Source: Pseudorasbora parva
Lineage: Eukaryota; Chordata; Actinopteri; Cypriniformes; Gobionidae
Direction: 5' to 3'
DNA: 64,000 nucleotides
NCBI RefSeq assembly: GCF_024679245.1
Contig: NC_090175.1
Coordinates: 52,559,732 to 52,623,731 of the forward strand
Shown here: in pieces, positions 48,956-60,779 of the stretch
Numbering within the stretch: position 1 is the first letter of the stretch
How the letters are laid out: every line of letters begins with the position of its first letter
Notes under the pieces: generated by a model
The model's database searches: none
Told to the model about the DNA's origin: nothing
Seen by the model: only the letters and a program-made list of their open reading frames with translations
Program-made: the position numbers and the translations under genes

Positions 48956-49970
48956 CAACCAAGGCTCATTGGAAATACGTGACTCTGCCTACATTTTTGC
49001 AACACCCGAATTATGTACCTCCAGGTACGTTTACCTGCACTTTTTGGGTAAAACGTCCACCGGAGGCGCTAAGTGGTAATATTTTTTCTCTATTCCAGAT
49101 ACGCAACATGACATCATGACTGATCTCACAGAATGAATATTTATACCCTAATTTTATATTTTGGAGTAACTAACTCCAGTCCTACCCTAAACCTACCAAC
49201 TCTAACCAATATAAAACACGTAACAGGCAAATAAATGTACAGTCACAAGTTATGTATTGCAAAAACTGACCAAAAAACTGTATAAAAGTATTAACTCATG
49301 TTGCATTCCAATCCTTCTGAAGTCATACGATATCTTCATGTGAAGAACAGAGATGATCTTAATGTTTTAATCGTTGAAATTATGATCACGCTCCTTTATG
49401 AACAGAACACACGCACTCGTTCATAAGAGAGCTAATGGCATTTTACAATCAAAGCTGACGTAATGACACAATTGGTCACGAGACACATGACAGCCATTGC
49501 TGTCAAAGCTGACGTGACGTTTCTTCCGGCGGCAATATTTGAAATGTATTATTAATCTTTGGCCGATGGACTTGACGCTACTGATCGCTTTTGGGGATTT
49601 TCTTCACACAAATCAATCGTTTGGCCTCGGAACACTTGGGATATTTGTACTTTCTAAATAAATTATGTATGCTGTCGTATCTGCCTGTTATATCCTGTTT
49701 TTTATAATACACAAATGGGTAGGTTTAGGGAAGGGAAAAAGCTAAAAAGCGATTATGCGTCTTGATAGCACGCCAAAATGGCATACGAATTGGCGTGTCT
49801 TATATACGCCATTTCATGAGATCAGTCTGGGAATGGAGAAAAAATATTACCACTTAGCGCCTCCGGTGGACGTTTCACCCAAAAAGTGCCGGTAAACGAA
49901 CCTGGAGGTACATATTTCAGGTGTTGCAAAAATGTAGGCAGAGTCACGTATTTCCAATGAGCCTGGGTTG
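48956..49970. mobile_element. Fold-back element A with long inverted repeats
   Basis: The left arm starts CAACCAAGGCTCATTGG and the right arm, inverted, CAACCCAGGCTCATTGG. The arms match for about 160-170 bp (48956-49125; 49805-49970). The flanks are aataaagt at 48948-48955 and 49971-49978, a perfect 8-bp duplication. The core 49154-49553 is shared with fold-back element B. No coding remnant. Confidence 0.9.
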
Positions 49971-50638
49971 AATAAAGTTTACACCAGATATTCGGTTCTG
50001 TCAACCAAAACAGATCATTAAAAGGTGTAAATGTTATCTAAAATCACTCTCATAACTAATGGCCGATTAATAAATTTGGTGTTAATACTAGTTTAATTCA
50101 GCACTTCAGTTTCGACACCAGCAGCAACAGAGGAAAGCTACAAGACAGAACTATGCTCTTAAATCTTCTGCATAAAAACATTGCCTCTGAGAGATTTCGT
50201 GGCCATTTCTCCTCCTTTAGTTGAGTTATATCCCTATAGCTGCCAAGGGAGCATGTGAAGTTCAACCTAGCGGCATTTATGAATATTTTTTTTGTTGACC
50301 TGTCATGCACCATAAAGGGAAAATGAATGCCATTAGAAAAGTTTCTTTTGTGCTTCTAGCCAAAAAATAATGTTCATTTATTCAGATTTGCTATAAAACT
50401 ATTCCCCCTATATCAATAAGGAAGACATTAAGTAAAATGAAAGATAAACACTCAGATATCCTCTTTCAGGGAAGCAATGATTGAATCATGTCCCATGAGC
50501 AGATCATGGGAAATAATTACTTCTAATACAGAAATGTGTATGAGTTTATAGAAGATTAAAAAAAAACAAATGTTCCAAATCATTTTATCTCTAATTTGGT
50601 CGACAGGAAACTGACACATGAAAGAGAATATACTTTAA

Positions 50639-50839
50639 AGGGGTCATATCATAAATGTTTTATCACTTAAAAATTTCCCCAATGTCCACTTATAACGTTT
50701 TTGTGCCAAACATGACGTTTTTTGCAGCTTAGGAAGAAGTTTTGACTTCTGAAAGTTACAGTATGTTTTCACACTGCATCAAGTACATCTTTTATCTCGA
50801 AAGATCAATGAGAATTTGATTCTTCTTGATATGAGCCCT
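50639..50839. mobile_element. TTAA-flanked (Kolobok-like) MITE, 201 bp
   Basis: TTAA (50635-50638) then AGGGGTCATATCATAAATG; right TTGATATGAGCCCT then TTAA (50840-50843). Same terminal family as 26023-27978. Confidence 0.82.
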
Positions 50840-51337
50840 TTAACAGTGACTATGGCACTGAAGAACCAGCTGTCATCTTAATATGGTTTGAGTCAAAGGT
50901 GTACGTAAAGATAGCGGCAGTAACCTCTCGTCGTGTCAGGTCTGCACACATCTCCTCCAGGCCATGAAGCACCAAGGTCAGAGAAACCGATAGTCATGTT
51001 TTCCCTCAGCTTCTGTATCAACCAATACAAAAAAATAAAAACTGCAGGAGATTGACATGAAAGGATGGTGCAGAATTGCTCATCTGTACTGCAAATCATG
51101 TATGTGGCTACTTGATTATTTAATTTGATAGAAGCCTATAACTGATAATCTTCCTGATGGCTACAATCATGTTTAATAAAAGTGGTATTATTCAACATGT
51201 GGACCATTAGGCTTTTTGAAGTGGTGCATTGTTGAAAAAAGAAAAGAAAAAATAAATTAGCACCTGGTTGGAGTAGTGCAATTCTTTTCTCATCTGACAA
51301 TTGTCTAGACTGTATGAATGGTGTTTTTTTTTAAATC

Positions 51338-51380
51338 TAACCTTTATTTAACCCGCCAGGTACATTTGAGATTTAAAACA
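51338..51380 (-). repeat. Short retroposon-tail-like fragment
   Basis: The segment aacctttatttaacccgccaggta resembles the widespread fish tail ACCTTTATTTAACCAGGTA. Confidence 0.45.
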
Positions 51381-51551
51381 ACTTAACACACTTAATGTCA
51401 AATGTATACACAACTAAACATTCACATTTGATTCCTTGAACCGTATAACATATTCAAATGTATCAAAATTTACCAAATGCCTACACCCATTAAAAAAACA
51501 AACAAACAAAAAAAAAACATAAAAGGTTTATCAACTAGTTGTGGCCAAGTA

Positions 51552-51552
51552 C

Positions 51553-51641
<89 letters not shown>
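51552..51641. repeat. (ATC)n microsatellite
   Basis: About 29 TCA/ATC units; the poly-Ile and poly-Met frames are artefacts. Confidence 0.97.
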
Positions 51642-51646
<5 letters not shown>

Positions 51647-51702
51647 GATTACTAACGTGCTAGAGCACTTTAAACTGAAATGTAGTTGGTTTGTTTTTAG
51701 TG

Positions 51703-51845
<143 letters not shown>

Positions 51846-51849
51846 CCTA

Positions 51850-52853
51850 ACAAAATGAACACACACACACAATCATATAGCAGTTAAATCCCCCAGGTTA
51901 ACAAAAATGGGTTCCGAACTAATCCTCAGGGAATAAACTATTGGTCAGGAGACGCTCTAACGTATATGCCATAAATCTGTTACAGTCCATCCAACAACAT
52001 TGTCAGAAAAGTGAGTGATAAGACTCTTTGTAAGAACATTACATCTGACAGCGTCAAAGCTATTCAACAAATCACAAAACAGAGTCAGACAGTGTGTCGT
52101 ATGATTGAGAGCTTCCGTTATGTCCAGTCTGCATTCATGACGGTGGATACAGATTTTAACTCAAAATGGTTGCTCAAACATTTATTTATTTTTTCCCGGA
52201 TCTGGTCAAACGGTTTCAAATGAATGTTATTTATATATTAGTATTGCTTGAATTCACCCTAACATTTGCCATATCAGATTCTTAGATTAAACAATTCACA
52301 TAAAGGTCAATTATACTAAGTTATTACATTAATTTGAAATATATATGTATTGAGGTCATTTCGTTTTTGCTATAATACCTTTTAGACTACAATCTTTAAC
52401 TAGTAAAGCAAACTATGCAAGCCCTAATCCTAATATAGTCACAGAAAACCACAGAGTGAAGTAAGTTTCATTGTCATACAATAGGCATTATTCGGAATTT
52501 TGAGCAGACACAGACGCGTGTTAGACCCGCCTTAACTCGGCTGTGTAAAGATGCCTATAGTCCGCAGCCATCAGGAGAGGGAAAGATCAAGATGACTCTG
52601 ATTCAGATATAGATCTAAATTATTTATTACACTGAAATGCAGCTAGGTATATTTCATATTTCAAGAAAAGATAACTAGTAAAATGACCTTACAATGTAAA
52701 CAGGAAATCAAAGGCTCAGTGACTAGCTGTAGATGCAGGAAACCAATCAACATACACAATGACTAGTTAAATAAATCAATAGGTTACATCACCCATCTAA
52801 GTTAGAGCCAACTAACCGTTCTCTCAACAGAAGTAAGGACGAGGTTCGGGTCT
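51850..52853. other. No gene or recognised repeat
   Basis: Mixed sequence without a recognised element. Confidence 0.4.
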
Positions 52854-52857
52854 TTAA

Positions 52858-53491
52858 CTTTAAATTTTCCTTGAGCTTTTGTCATATAAAAGGACCACCA
52901 TACTATAAGACTTTCCTGTACATTTCAGAACTGAAAACTTTCTTTTTAGTTCATAAACTGTTTTTATTATTACCAAGCCCAGATGATGACTCATTGTGGT
53001 CTATAGATCTGTGAAAGACCACCCCTGCAGAAGAAGATCAACGCCTACTTCATCATTCATCATTGCGACTGGCCCCGCCCACTGGAGTGTTAGTGAGATG
53101 ACGAGGAGAGAAGAGCAATGCAGGATGGACTATAAATAACATTACCTTTCAAAGGATCCTAATTCTAGGAATGTGGTAGTTTATTTATTTTTAACAATGT
53201 GAATGTCTCAGTTGAGCATTATTTTTTGTATTCACTACATTTCACTGTGGATCCTCAGTATGTAATGTAAACATGTACAACTGAGCTATTTCGTATGCGA
53301 AGATGTAAGCCAATCACAGCAGTGGGCATTTACACTAAAGCTGTTTACACAGCAGACACGCCTCTTCACACAGATTAAATAAGAGGGCTACAATCAAGGT
53401 ATAGGACTAATAATGTAAAAATCATACTAACATAATAACAGCATCCCAGGAAACATTATAGTCCAATACAACACTGCAGTTCATGACCCCT
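52858..53491. mobile_element. TTAA-flanked (Kolobok-like) element
   Basis: The right end CAGTTCATGACCCCT is followed by TTAA (53492-53495); a TTAA at 52854-52857 marks the likely left end, whose terminus is degraded. The interior ccctgcagaagaagatcaacgcc and ctggccccgcccac matches 26023-27978 in inverted orientation. Confidence 0.6.
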
Positions 53492-53499
53492 TTAATACC

Positions 53500-55515
53500 A
53501 GATAAGTATGTAAAGTCATAATAAAGTCACTGACTGAAAAACCAGCAGTCTACAGTTTTATTCACAGCCAGTCTTCTCTTTGACCATTCTTGCTTTGCTG
53601 TAACATTAACAAAAATCTCCTCAGGTGTAACAACACCTTCCTCTACCTTTCTGATCATTTACTAATACTCATTGAAGGACAAAGACATGAATCCAAGGAC
53701 CAAGTTCACTCAGTGAGGTCTTAAAATAGCGTCAGTCTTCAACTTTATCAGCTTAAGTTGCTGGGGAGCGAGCACCACACGTGTGGGAGAACTGTGCGAG
53801 TGGAATAGATGTGATAAAGTGTGTAATGGAACTCATGAGGAATCAAGAACCTTTCTTTTATAACAGCATGGATCGACAGCCTTTCAGCTCCTGCAAAATG
53901 ACACAATTGTCTTGGACATCTTGACTTTGTCTCAGCCACCATTGACATACATGAGCACAAATCAGTCTAATTGCAACCAAAGAAAGGTGGAATATCATAT
54001 ATGTCATCTAAAAATACATCAAGCCTACAGAATCAAGGTGAAGCTACAGACATGCATCACAAACATCAACAACAACTAGCTGGGGGCGGGTTACACTAGG
54101 GGCTGCTCTACACATTGTGTAGAGTGAAATCAATGCATTTCCCACTGCTTATGTTTTGGTTTGGAATAAACTTTCCATTCATCAAAGCCTTCTGAACAAA
54201 ATGTATCATAGGTTCCACAAAAATGTTAAGCAGCATGTGTATATCACTCACACCCTCAGCAACGCCAGCAGGTGTGTTCACACTGTTCCAAAATCACCAG
54301 CCAAGATATCACAGTTATCTCATGTCATGTTTTCGGTAGCAGTTGGCTCAAATCTTATTTGGCACCAAAACCAAAACATTGTAAGCAGTGCGAAATAAAT
54401 TGATTTCTCTCTATGCAATGTCATTTGAACAAGTTCATCACTTGTCTGGGGTTGTAAAGGTACCTATTTGGGTAGAAGGTTGAAAAACAAAATGCAACCA
54501 AGTTTACATCCAAACTGATCTCATAAAAATACATTTGTATAAGACGGTCATCATTTATTTGAGTTAAACTGAACATACACCATAAAGGTACATTCTTCAT
54601 CCAAGCATCCTATCTATGATTATAATATCATTGCATTGTAAAGGCAAATAAATACAATGTCCAAAGCAAAACTTAATACAATGACAATTGTGTCTCAACA
54701 TGTAAACAAATTGAAAAGATAAAGCTTGCCTTCATGAAAGGCAGACAAAAAAGTTACATTAACTTTATAGTCTTAGATGTGAGTTTTTTGAAAGTGAAAA
54801 AATTGTAAATTCTTTCAGAAACACTTACAAACATTAGCAATGTAACATAAATATTCTAATATTATAAATATCAAAGTAATACTTAGCTGTACCTTGCCAT
54901 TTAATATGCTAAAATACATTGAGCCTTGGTTCTTATCTTGATAATTGATTCTAGTTTGCATCATTTCCCAAATCCACTCCAATTTTGGTTCATCGTTAAA
55001 AAAGTATTTCATCAACTCATTTTCAAAGTTCCAACAAAACATCAGAGGGAGTTTCTGGCCAATTATTCCTTTAAACTCAGACACTCTTTACCCATTGTTC
55101 CTAGACACAATTAGGGAGACAGTGTCTAATTTATACTCAGTGCTGACATATGGGCATTGGTTCATAAAATTCCATAATTACCCATCAAAAAATATGGGGG
55201 TGCTCATTTAACTGATGTTAATTAGTCAAACAGTCAAAAACGTAAGGGAAGAATCTCCGAGCCATGAAACTTAACAGGAATCTAAATGATAATTGGTGAG
55301 TGCTTTTTTAAAAGTTCCAAGTTTTCAGAAGGTTAGCAGATAGTTCAGATTATAACACTATGCACTTTTGTTCTTCTATAGGTTGACTGCTTCTTTTACC
55401 TGTGCTGGTACAATAACTTAAAGCTTAAAACGTAAGATCAGCTGCACTGTCCCTTAGTGAAAAGTAAATATAGTAAAATGTACTTGGAATACATTTATTT
55501 AATGCTAAATATACT
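53500..55515. other. No gene or recognised repeat
   Basis: AT-rich single-copy sequence. Frames at 54815-55084 (minus) and 54945-55211 (plus) lack domains. Confidence 0.4.
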
Positions 55516-55705
55516 ACAAATACACTCGGGGGGGGGGGGGGGGGGTTCTCAAGTTTCAGAGAGTTTTTTTCGAGTATGGGTCCACTTGACGTCGACAGAG
55601 TGGAAGGTCCTTGTATGGGCCGTACGTGCTCTTCTCCTGGAAGGTTGCGCGCGCATGACTGAGGTGAAAGAGCAAATGCACGCCCATAAACACTGCTGTC
55701 AGGTG

Positions 55706-55900
55706 CAGATCCAGTCGTCTGTGCAACACTTCTGTCCCACCGCGTTCCACTTTATTCCTATGAGTGACATCAAGCGACTTCAACGCTTCAGCACAGCATT
55801 CCGGGAAGGCAACGCTGCATTTGAACCGATCTGAACGCAGAAATGACGGGAAGCGGCACAACATCACGCTTCAGTCGCGTCGCAAAAGTGGATCTCCACG
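55706..55900 (+). repeat. Module also present at 13110-13286
   Basis: Sits between the left end and the THAP remnant of copy 2; copy 1 has no such segment at the corresponding place. It may be element promoter or 5' UTR, or an inserted repeat. Confidence 0.55.
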
Positions 55901-55926
55901 GTCACAGGACTTCACAAAATCAACAT

Positions 55927-55996
55927 TTACCAAAGAAATGTGTTTTTGATGGAGCAATGACGATAAAGGTTCACGGTCGTGTTTTAGAAGCAGGCG
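55927..55996 (+). pseudogene. Internally deleted THAP exon
   Basis: The segment accaaagaaatgtgttttt matches the start of the THAP exon of copy 1 (MSPKKCVF), then runs directly into ggagcaatgacgataaagg, which matches its end (GAVPTIK). It finishes at caggcg followed by the same GTGAGT donor (55997-56002) and the same intron start, ttgcttcaaatgtct. About 190 bp containing the second Cys, the Trp and the C-x2-H ligands are gone, so no finger could form. Confidence 0.7.
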
Positions 55997-56192
55997 GTGA
56001 GTAAAATTGCTTCAAATGTCTATGTTGTTAGCTATCGTCACGTAAGTAAACATCAGTAAACAACACGATCGTGTATAACGTTAGTTAATGTATCAATGGA
56101 GCATGCGATCTATGGTGTGTGTTTAAATACATTTGTTTAGCTGACCACAGGTGTCAGTTTGTTTATTGTAAAACCCAACACATTCTCACACC

Positions 56193-56998
56193 CAACTCGT
56201 CACATATGGACGCTTGACCAGGACCCCTTGTCGTCACTTTTTCAACGAACTGGACGTACCTTTATCGTCAATTTTCGACGCGCTGGGTGCTCCATTCATT
56301 ACAATGAGAATCCTTTGGCGTCATACACAGACGCATTTAATTCTTTGCGTTTGTAAAAGCAGACATGATTTTATTAATATTTAAAGGCTACTTTTATATT
56401 TTGGAGCAACTAACCCAACTCCTACCCTAAACCTACCGACATCTTAACAATATAAAACACATAACAGGTAAATAAATGTACAGTCACAAGTATGTATTGC
56501 AAAATCTGACCAAAACAATATAAAAGTATTAGCTCATGTTGCATTCCAAGTCTTCTGAAGTCATACGATGTCTTCATGTGAAGAACAGAGTTGATCTTGA
56601 TGTTTTAATCGCTGAAATGATGATCCCGCTGCCCCGTGAACGAACTCATTCATATCTCATTCAAATAATTCAAAAGACTCCTGAGCATGACGCGATCGGT
56701 CACAAGACACACGAGAGCCAATGACATTTTACAATCAATGCTGACGTAATGACGCAATTGGTCACAAGACATATGAGAGCCAATGCAATTTCACTATGAA
56801 ATCTGAAGTACGGGCGGCAATATTTGAAATTTGATGTGTTTGTTCATGATCCCAGTGCGTCTGTGTATGACGCCAAAGGTTTCTCATTGAAATGAACGGA
56901 GCACCCAGCTCGTCGAAAATTGACGATAAAGGTACGCCCAGTTCGTTGAAAAAGTGACGACAAGGGGCCCTGGTCAAGCGTCCATATGTGACGAGTTG
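56193..56998. mobile_element. Fold-back element B with long inverted repeats
   Basis: The left arm starts caactcgtcacatatggacg and the right arm is its inverse; the arms match for about 145 bp (56193-56337; 56854-56998). The core 56392-56837 corresponds to the core of fold-back A, but the arms are unrelated to those of A. No clear duplication at the flanks. It interrupts the two-gene element in its shared middle region. Confidence 0.85.
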
Positions 56999-57164
56999 TT
57001 CTATGTATAACGTTACACTAGTCTGACGTGCAAAACCGTTTTGCTTGCTACTGCTAAGGTTTAGTCGCATACAATAGTCCATAAACCGAATCATGTCCTC
57101 ATAAACTGTGAGTAAAGACAAACAAATGTTGATAGGCCACTAAATACAGAACATACCACAGAGA

Positions 57165-57270
57165 CAGACGTCCTGTTGTTGTTGCTTCCCCTGTTCAATT
57201 TATTTCAGCCTCCGGATCTGATTCTGGATCATATCTGTATTAGTTGAATCTGATTTAGTGTAGCGTTTAA
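57165..57270 (-). pseudogene. P2X7-like first exon remnant of copy 2
   Basis: On the minus strand: aaatcagattcaactaatac, gatatgatccagaatcagatccggagg and ttgaacagg, matching the copy-1 exon (F-N-Q-I-Q-P..D-P-E-S-D-P-E). The initiator context is lost and stops interrupt it. The later caggacgtct.tctctgtg and following gt resemble the copy-1 splice donor. Confidence 0.6.
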
Positions 57271-57499
57271 TTCTCCACGCTGGAGGACGTCACCGTTTTG
57301 TGTGCACTCGTCATTCTTTAGCTCCGCCCACACGATACGCCTCCAGCCGCTCGTTTTTTTTCCGGAAAGACTCGGTACAGCCTATCTTTCTTTTATAAAT
57401 GTAATAAAACTAAAGACTTTTCGGAGATATGAAGGATGCAATACTACTCTATAGGTACTCAAGATTGACATGAGATTGACTGAAATTGAGTGTATCACA

Positions 57500-57817
57500 A
57501 ATACATTTAGTTATACTAAAGTACATATGAATAAATTGTGCTTAAGTATTATTCACTAGGGTCGCTACTGCTATCTTCAAATTTAGCCTTAAATTCAATG
57601 CTGTAAAAATTCTCATTATTTGTAAGTATGGTACGTCACACCACTATTTTTTCATGTGTGTATACATGATCATCAAGTAAAACGATCACTGTAACAAGGC
57701 TTTGGACCTGTGAAAAAAATACTATTATGTGAGCTAGTGCCTTATTCCCTTTTTTAAACTTTAAGGGTGAAGGTGACATGAGATTTCAGGTGCTCCTCTT
57801 GTACGACATGCTATACT
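57500..57817. other. No gene or recognised repeat
   Basis: Short AT-rich interval between two elements. Confidence 0.4.
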
Positions 57818-57821
57818 TTAA

Positions 57822-57954
57822 GGGGTGATGAACCGAGAAATCAACTTTACCTGAAGCCTTTGATATATAAACGTTATAAAAGAATATCCTGTAAGTTTCA
57901 AACAAAAGCTTTTATTGACACAACAGCCAGAAAATGAGAGCTCTCAATTATATA
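57822..57954 (+). mobile_element. TTAA (Kolobok-like) element, left fragment
   Basis: TTAA then GGGGTGATGAACCGAG, later aagaatatcctgtaagttt and aaaagcttttattgacac, matching the inverted right end of 26023-27978. Cut by the Tc1-like element that follows. Confidence 0.65.
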
Positions 57955-58540
57955 CACTGCTCAAAAAGAGAATAGCATCAAGTCAGTTAAACTCATGGGA
58001 TATTGATCTGGTCAGTTAAGCAGCCGATGGGGTTGTTAATCAGTTTCATCTGCTTTAGTTTCACTAGATGGGCAACAATGAGAAGACCCCCAAAACAGGA
58101 CTGGTTTTACAGGTGAAGGCCACTGATATTTTCTTTCCCTACACATCTTTTCTGACTACTTTTCACTTATTTTGCATTTGGTTAGGGTCACTGTCACTAC
58201 TGGTAGCATGAGGTGATACCTCTACAGAGTTTGCACAGGCAGTCCAACTCCTCTAGGATGGCTCATCAATATGTGCCATTGTTAGAAGGTTTGCTGTGTC
58301 TCCCAGCACAGTCTTAAGAGCATGAAGGAGATTCCAGAAGACATGCAGTTACTTTAGGAGAGCTGGACAGGGCCGCAGAAGGTCCTTGACCCATCAGCAG
58401 GACCGGTATCTGCTCCTTTGTGCAAGGAGGAACAGGATGAGCACTGCCAGAGCCCTACAAAATGACCTGCAGCAGGCCACTGGTGTGACTGTCTCTGACC
58501 AAACAATCAGAAACAGACTTCATGAAGGTGGCCTGACGAA
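57955..58540 (+). mobile_element. Tc1/mariner-like element, 5' part
   Basis: Starts tata then CACTGCTCAAAAAGAGAATAG, the terminus of a common fish element. It contains actggtagcatgagg, ggatggctcatcaat and the start of the transposase. Everything after the helix-turn-helix linker is lost. Confidence 0.78.
58386..58540 (+). pseudogene. Tc1/mariner-like transposase N-terminal fragment
   Basis: The frame reads [20 protein letters not shown], then [20 protein letters not shown], then RLHEGGL. This is the second helix of the paired-like helix-turn-helix and the linker ([12 protein letters not shown]) of Tc1/mariner transposases. No DDE catalytic segment follows; the frame runs into unrelated sequence after GGLT. 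The upstream first helix-turn-helix is present in broken frames from about 58205. A relic. Confidence 0.82.
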
Positions 58541-59949
58541 CTCAGACCCTGAATTGGCGACGACAGGAGAAAACCAAACTATGATTTTAGATTATGCTGG
58601 CTCCATAATGTAACATAAAATGTGTAAGAGAAGTTTATTTAAAGCTGCTATCCATAACTTTTTTGTGTGTTCAAGATTTACAAAAATTATATAATGAGAA
58701 TACAGCATGAATCCATTTTCCAAAACCCTTTTTATGTTGTACCCTAAATCATTATGTTACACTTATACTAAGCGTTTATATTGGTACTTTTTCAGACCAG
58801 TCTGATAGGAACGGATGAGCACATTTCCTGCGTGACTCCCCATAGACAGAGAGAAGTAGCTTCACCTGCAATGATCTTCTGCAAGACACATACAGTTCTG
58901 TTTATTAACCGCTAGAGCGCAAAAAGTACAAAAATCTTAATCTGTTAAAAGTTAAAAATCTTAAATTGTGTTCTAATGAAGAAACAAACACACCTACATC
59001 TTGGATAAAAAAACAAACACACCTACATCTTAGATGCCCTAGGCATAAGCAGATTTGAGGTCTGACAGCGTTTTTATGCAAGCTGTACGTGTGCATTTGA
59101 CTGTGGATTGACTGTTTGACTTATAAAAACTGGAAAACTTATATGGTAGTTACAAAGTACCAAGACCGGAGTTATTATGAAAAAAGCCAGGACTTTTCAG
59201 TTTGGACAGTATCCAGATAAAACTATTTTAACTTCCTAGTTTAAGTATTATGTAAGCACTCAGTAATTAAATAGACAACGTGGAATATTTAGTTGTAAAC
59301 AACATTTGCGACCATAAGAATATCATTATTAAATGATTAAACATGAGAACACGGACGACTAAATACAGTATTATTAATTTAAGCAAGCTGCAAAAACCTT
59401 AAATATACACTTATTCACTCGTTGATTATAGAGAATTAGACAGAACTTGATTAGACAGAACTTACAATGTCATGATATTTATTACCCAGCCATAAAAATA
59501 ACTTTGTAATATATCAATGTCATTTAAGAAAGGGCTTGTAAATTATAATGATTAATTCTTTGTAATGAAAGACGTCCTGTGTCACATCAAGTCAATTGTT
59601 GGTTTTCAAGTGCTGTAATCAAGTGCACCAGGAGTGTTTTGATTACTGTGTTCACGATGATATCACTGCTTCAAACTAATGTTGTGTTCTTCAAATTCAA
59701 CTGAGCATGAGTAGTTCCTATGCATTTGCATTTAGAAATATACATCCAAATCTGTGTTCCTCTACAACTGTTAAAGGTACAGTATGCAAGTTTTGCTTGT
59801 AAAGGTCGCTTATTCAAAACAAAGGCGTAGCTTGATGATGGCGTGAATGAGCCTGGAATGATGGGAGTTGTAGTCTTGACTTCACCTCCACAGCTAATGG
59901 AACGCAATCTGATGGACTGAATGATCAATCATGAATGAGCAGATGTGTT
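58541..59949. other. No gene or recognised repeat
   Basis: AT-rich sequence without recognised features apart from a local repeat of acacctacatctt (58990-59033). Confidence 0.4.
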
Positions 59950-60420
59950 GAAGGGGTTATGAACTGAAGGGGTTATGAACTGGCTTTTTAAAATATATAT
60001 TGTTGTCTGAGGTCAACTTATGATGTTTGGGTGGTTTTTAAATTCAAAAACATCATAATGAATAAGTAATATGCTATTTTCTACCCTGTTTTTTTTTTTT
60101 AGCCTCTCTCATGTAGCACTTGGTTTTTATGGGCGTGTGCACTAAAGACTTGGAAGTAAACAGCCACTGATAAGATTGGATAAGCTTTGCATATTATAAT
60201 GAGCTCCATCTCCCCCCTCAGAGTACACGTGAGGGAATGTTTTGAAAGCGTGTGGAAAAGCAGCAGCCGGAATGATTCGCCCACAGGGTTCGTAGAACAT
60301 CTTTATCAACCAAACAATGATCTATCTCTAAGAAACCCGCAATTAATTGGAATGTTATTTTTTATTACTTGGCCCACCTGATTGGTGGATATAACCGTGA
60401 ACGGTGCATTACTAACACAC
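59950..60420. mobile_element. TTAA-type element, left part with duplicated terminus
   Basis: The 16-mer gaaggggttatgaact is present twice in tandem (59950-59965, 59966-59981), as in other GGGGTYATGAAC-type ends in the window. The right end is unclear. Confidence 0.45.
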
Positions 60421-60616
60421 ACACTGCGGAGTCAGACAAATCAACATGATCCAAACTTCTGCAAAATATTAAGTCAAGAGAGTGAACAACGTAGCCTGGT
60501 CCTAGTACTTTTGTATATTTAATTTGTACAGAGAGTATGGTCAATCTTCATAGACAAGTGTTAACTTCCTTGAAGGTGGTTACTCTCTTAAAGTTTAAAA
60601 CTATTGGATCTGCCTA

Positions 60617-60772
60617 CACTCTTAGAAGAAAAGGTTATATCGGCGTTACGTATTTGGAACCCTTAAAAGGTTATATATAGAAGTATAGTTGAGTATACTC
60701 CAAAGACCCTTTTATGCTAAAAGGGTTAAATAATGACAAGAAAGAACCCTTTTTTTTAGTTTTCTAAAAGTG
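60617..60772. mobile_element. CACTA-like MITE (CACTCTTAGAA)
   Basis: Left CACTCTTAGAAGAAAAGGTT, right (inwards) CACTTTTAGAAAACTAAAA. The interior has paired ggaacccttaaaagg and aagaaaccctttt blocks. Typical of a cyprinid EnSpm MITE. Confidence 0.65.
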
Positions 60773-60779
60773 CAGGATT

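Larger units (their letters stand above)
55525..57496. mobile_element. Two-gene THAP/P2X7-like element, copy 2 (inverted)
   Basis: The THAP end is on the left: a run of 18 Gs (55528-55545), ttctcaagtttcag and ccttgtatgggccgtac, the last also at 20507-20527 inverted. The P2X7-like end is on the right: cacacgatacgcc, aaagactcgg.acag, gacttttcg.agatatg and actgaaattgagtgtatcac, matching 19276-19440 inverted. The flanks share acaaataca (55516-55524; 57497-57505), a likely 8-9-bp duplication. The right end lacks the C-run. A fold-back element interrupts it. Confidence 0.78.

Noticed and set aside
55457..55867. Frames of 125 and 103 codons on opposite strands
   Set aside because: They run through the G-run, left end and shared module of the THAP element; the minus-strand frame opposes the direction of the THAP exon and has no domain.
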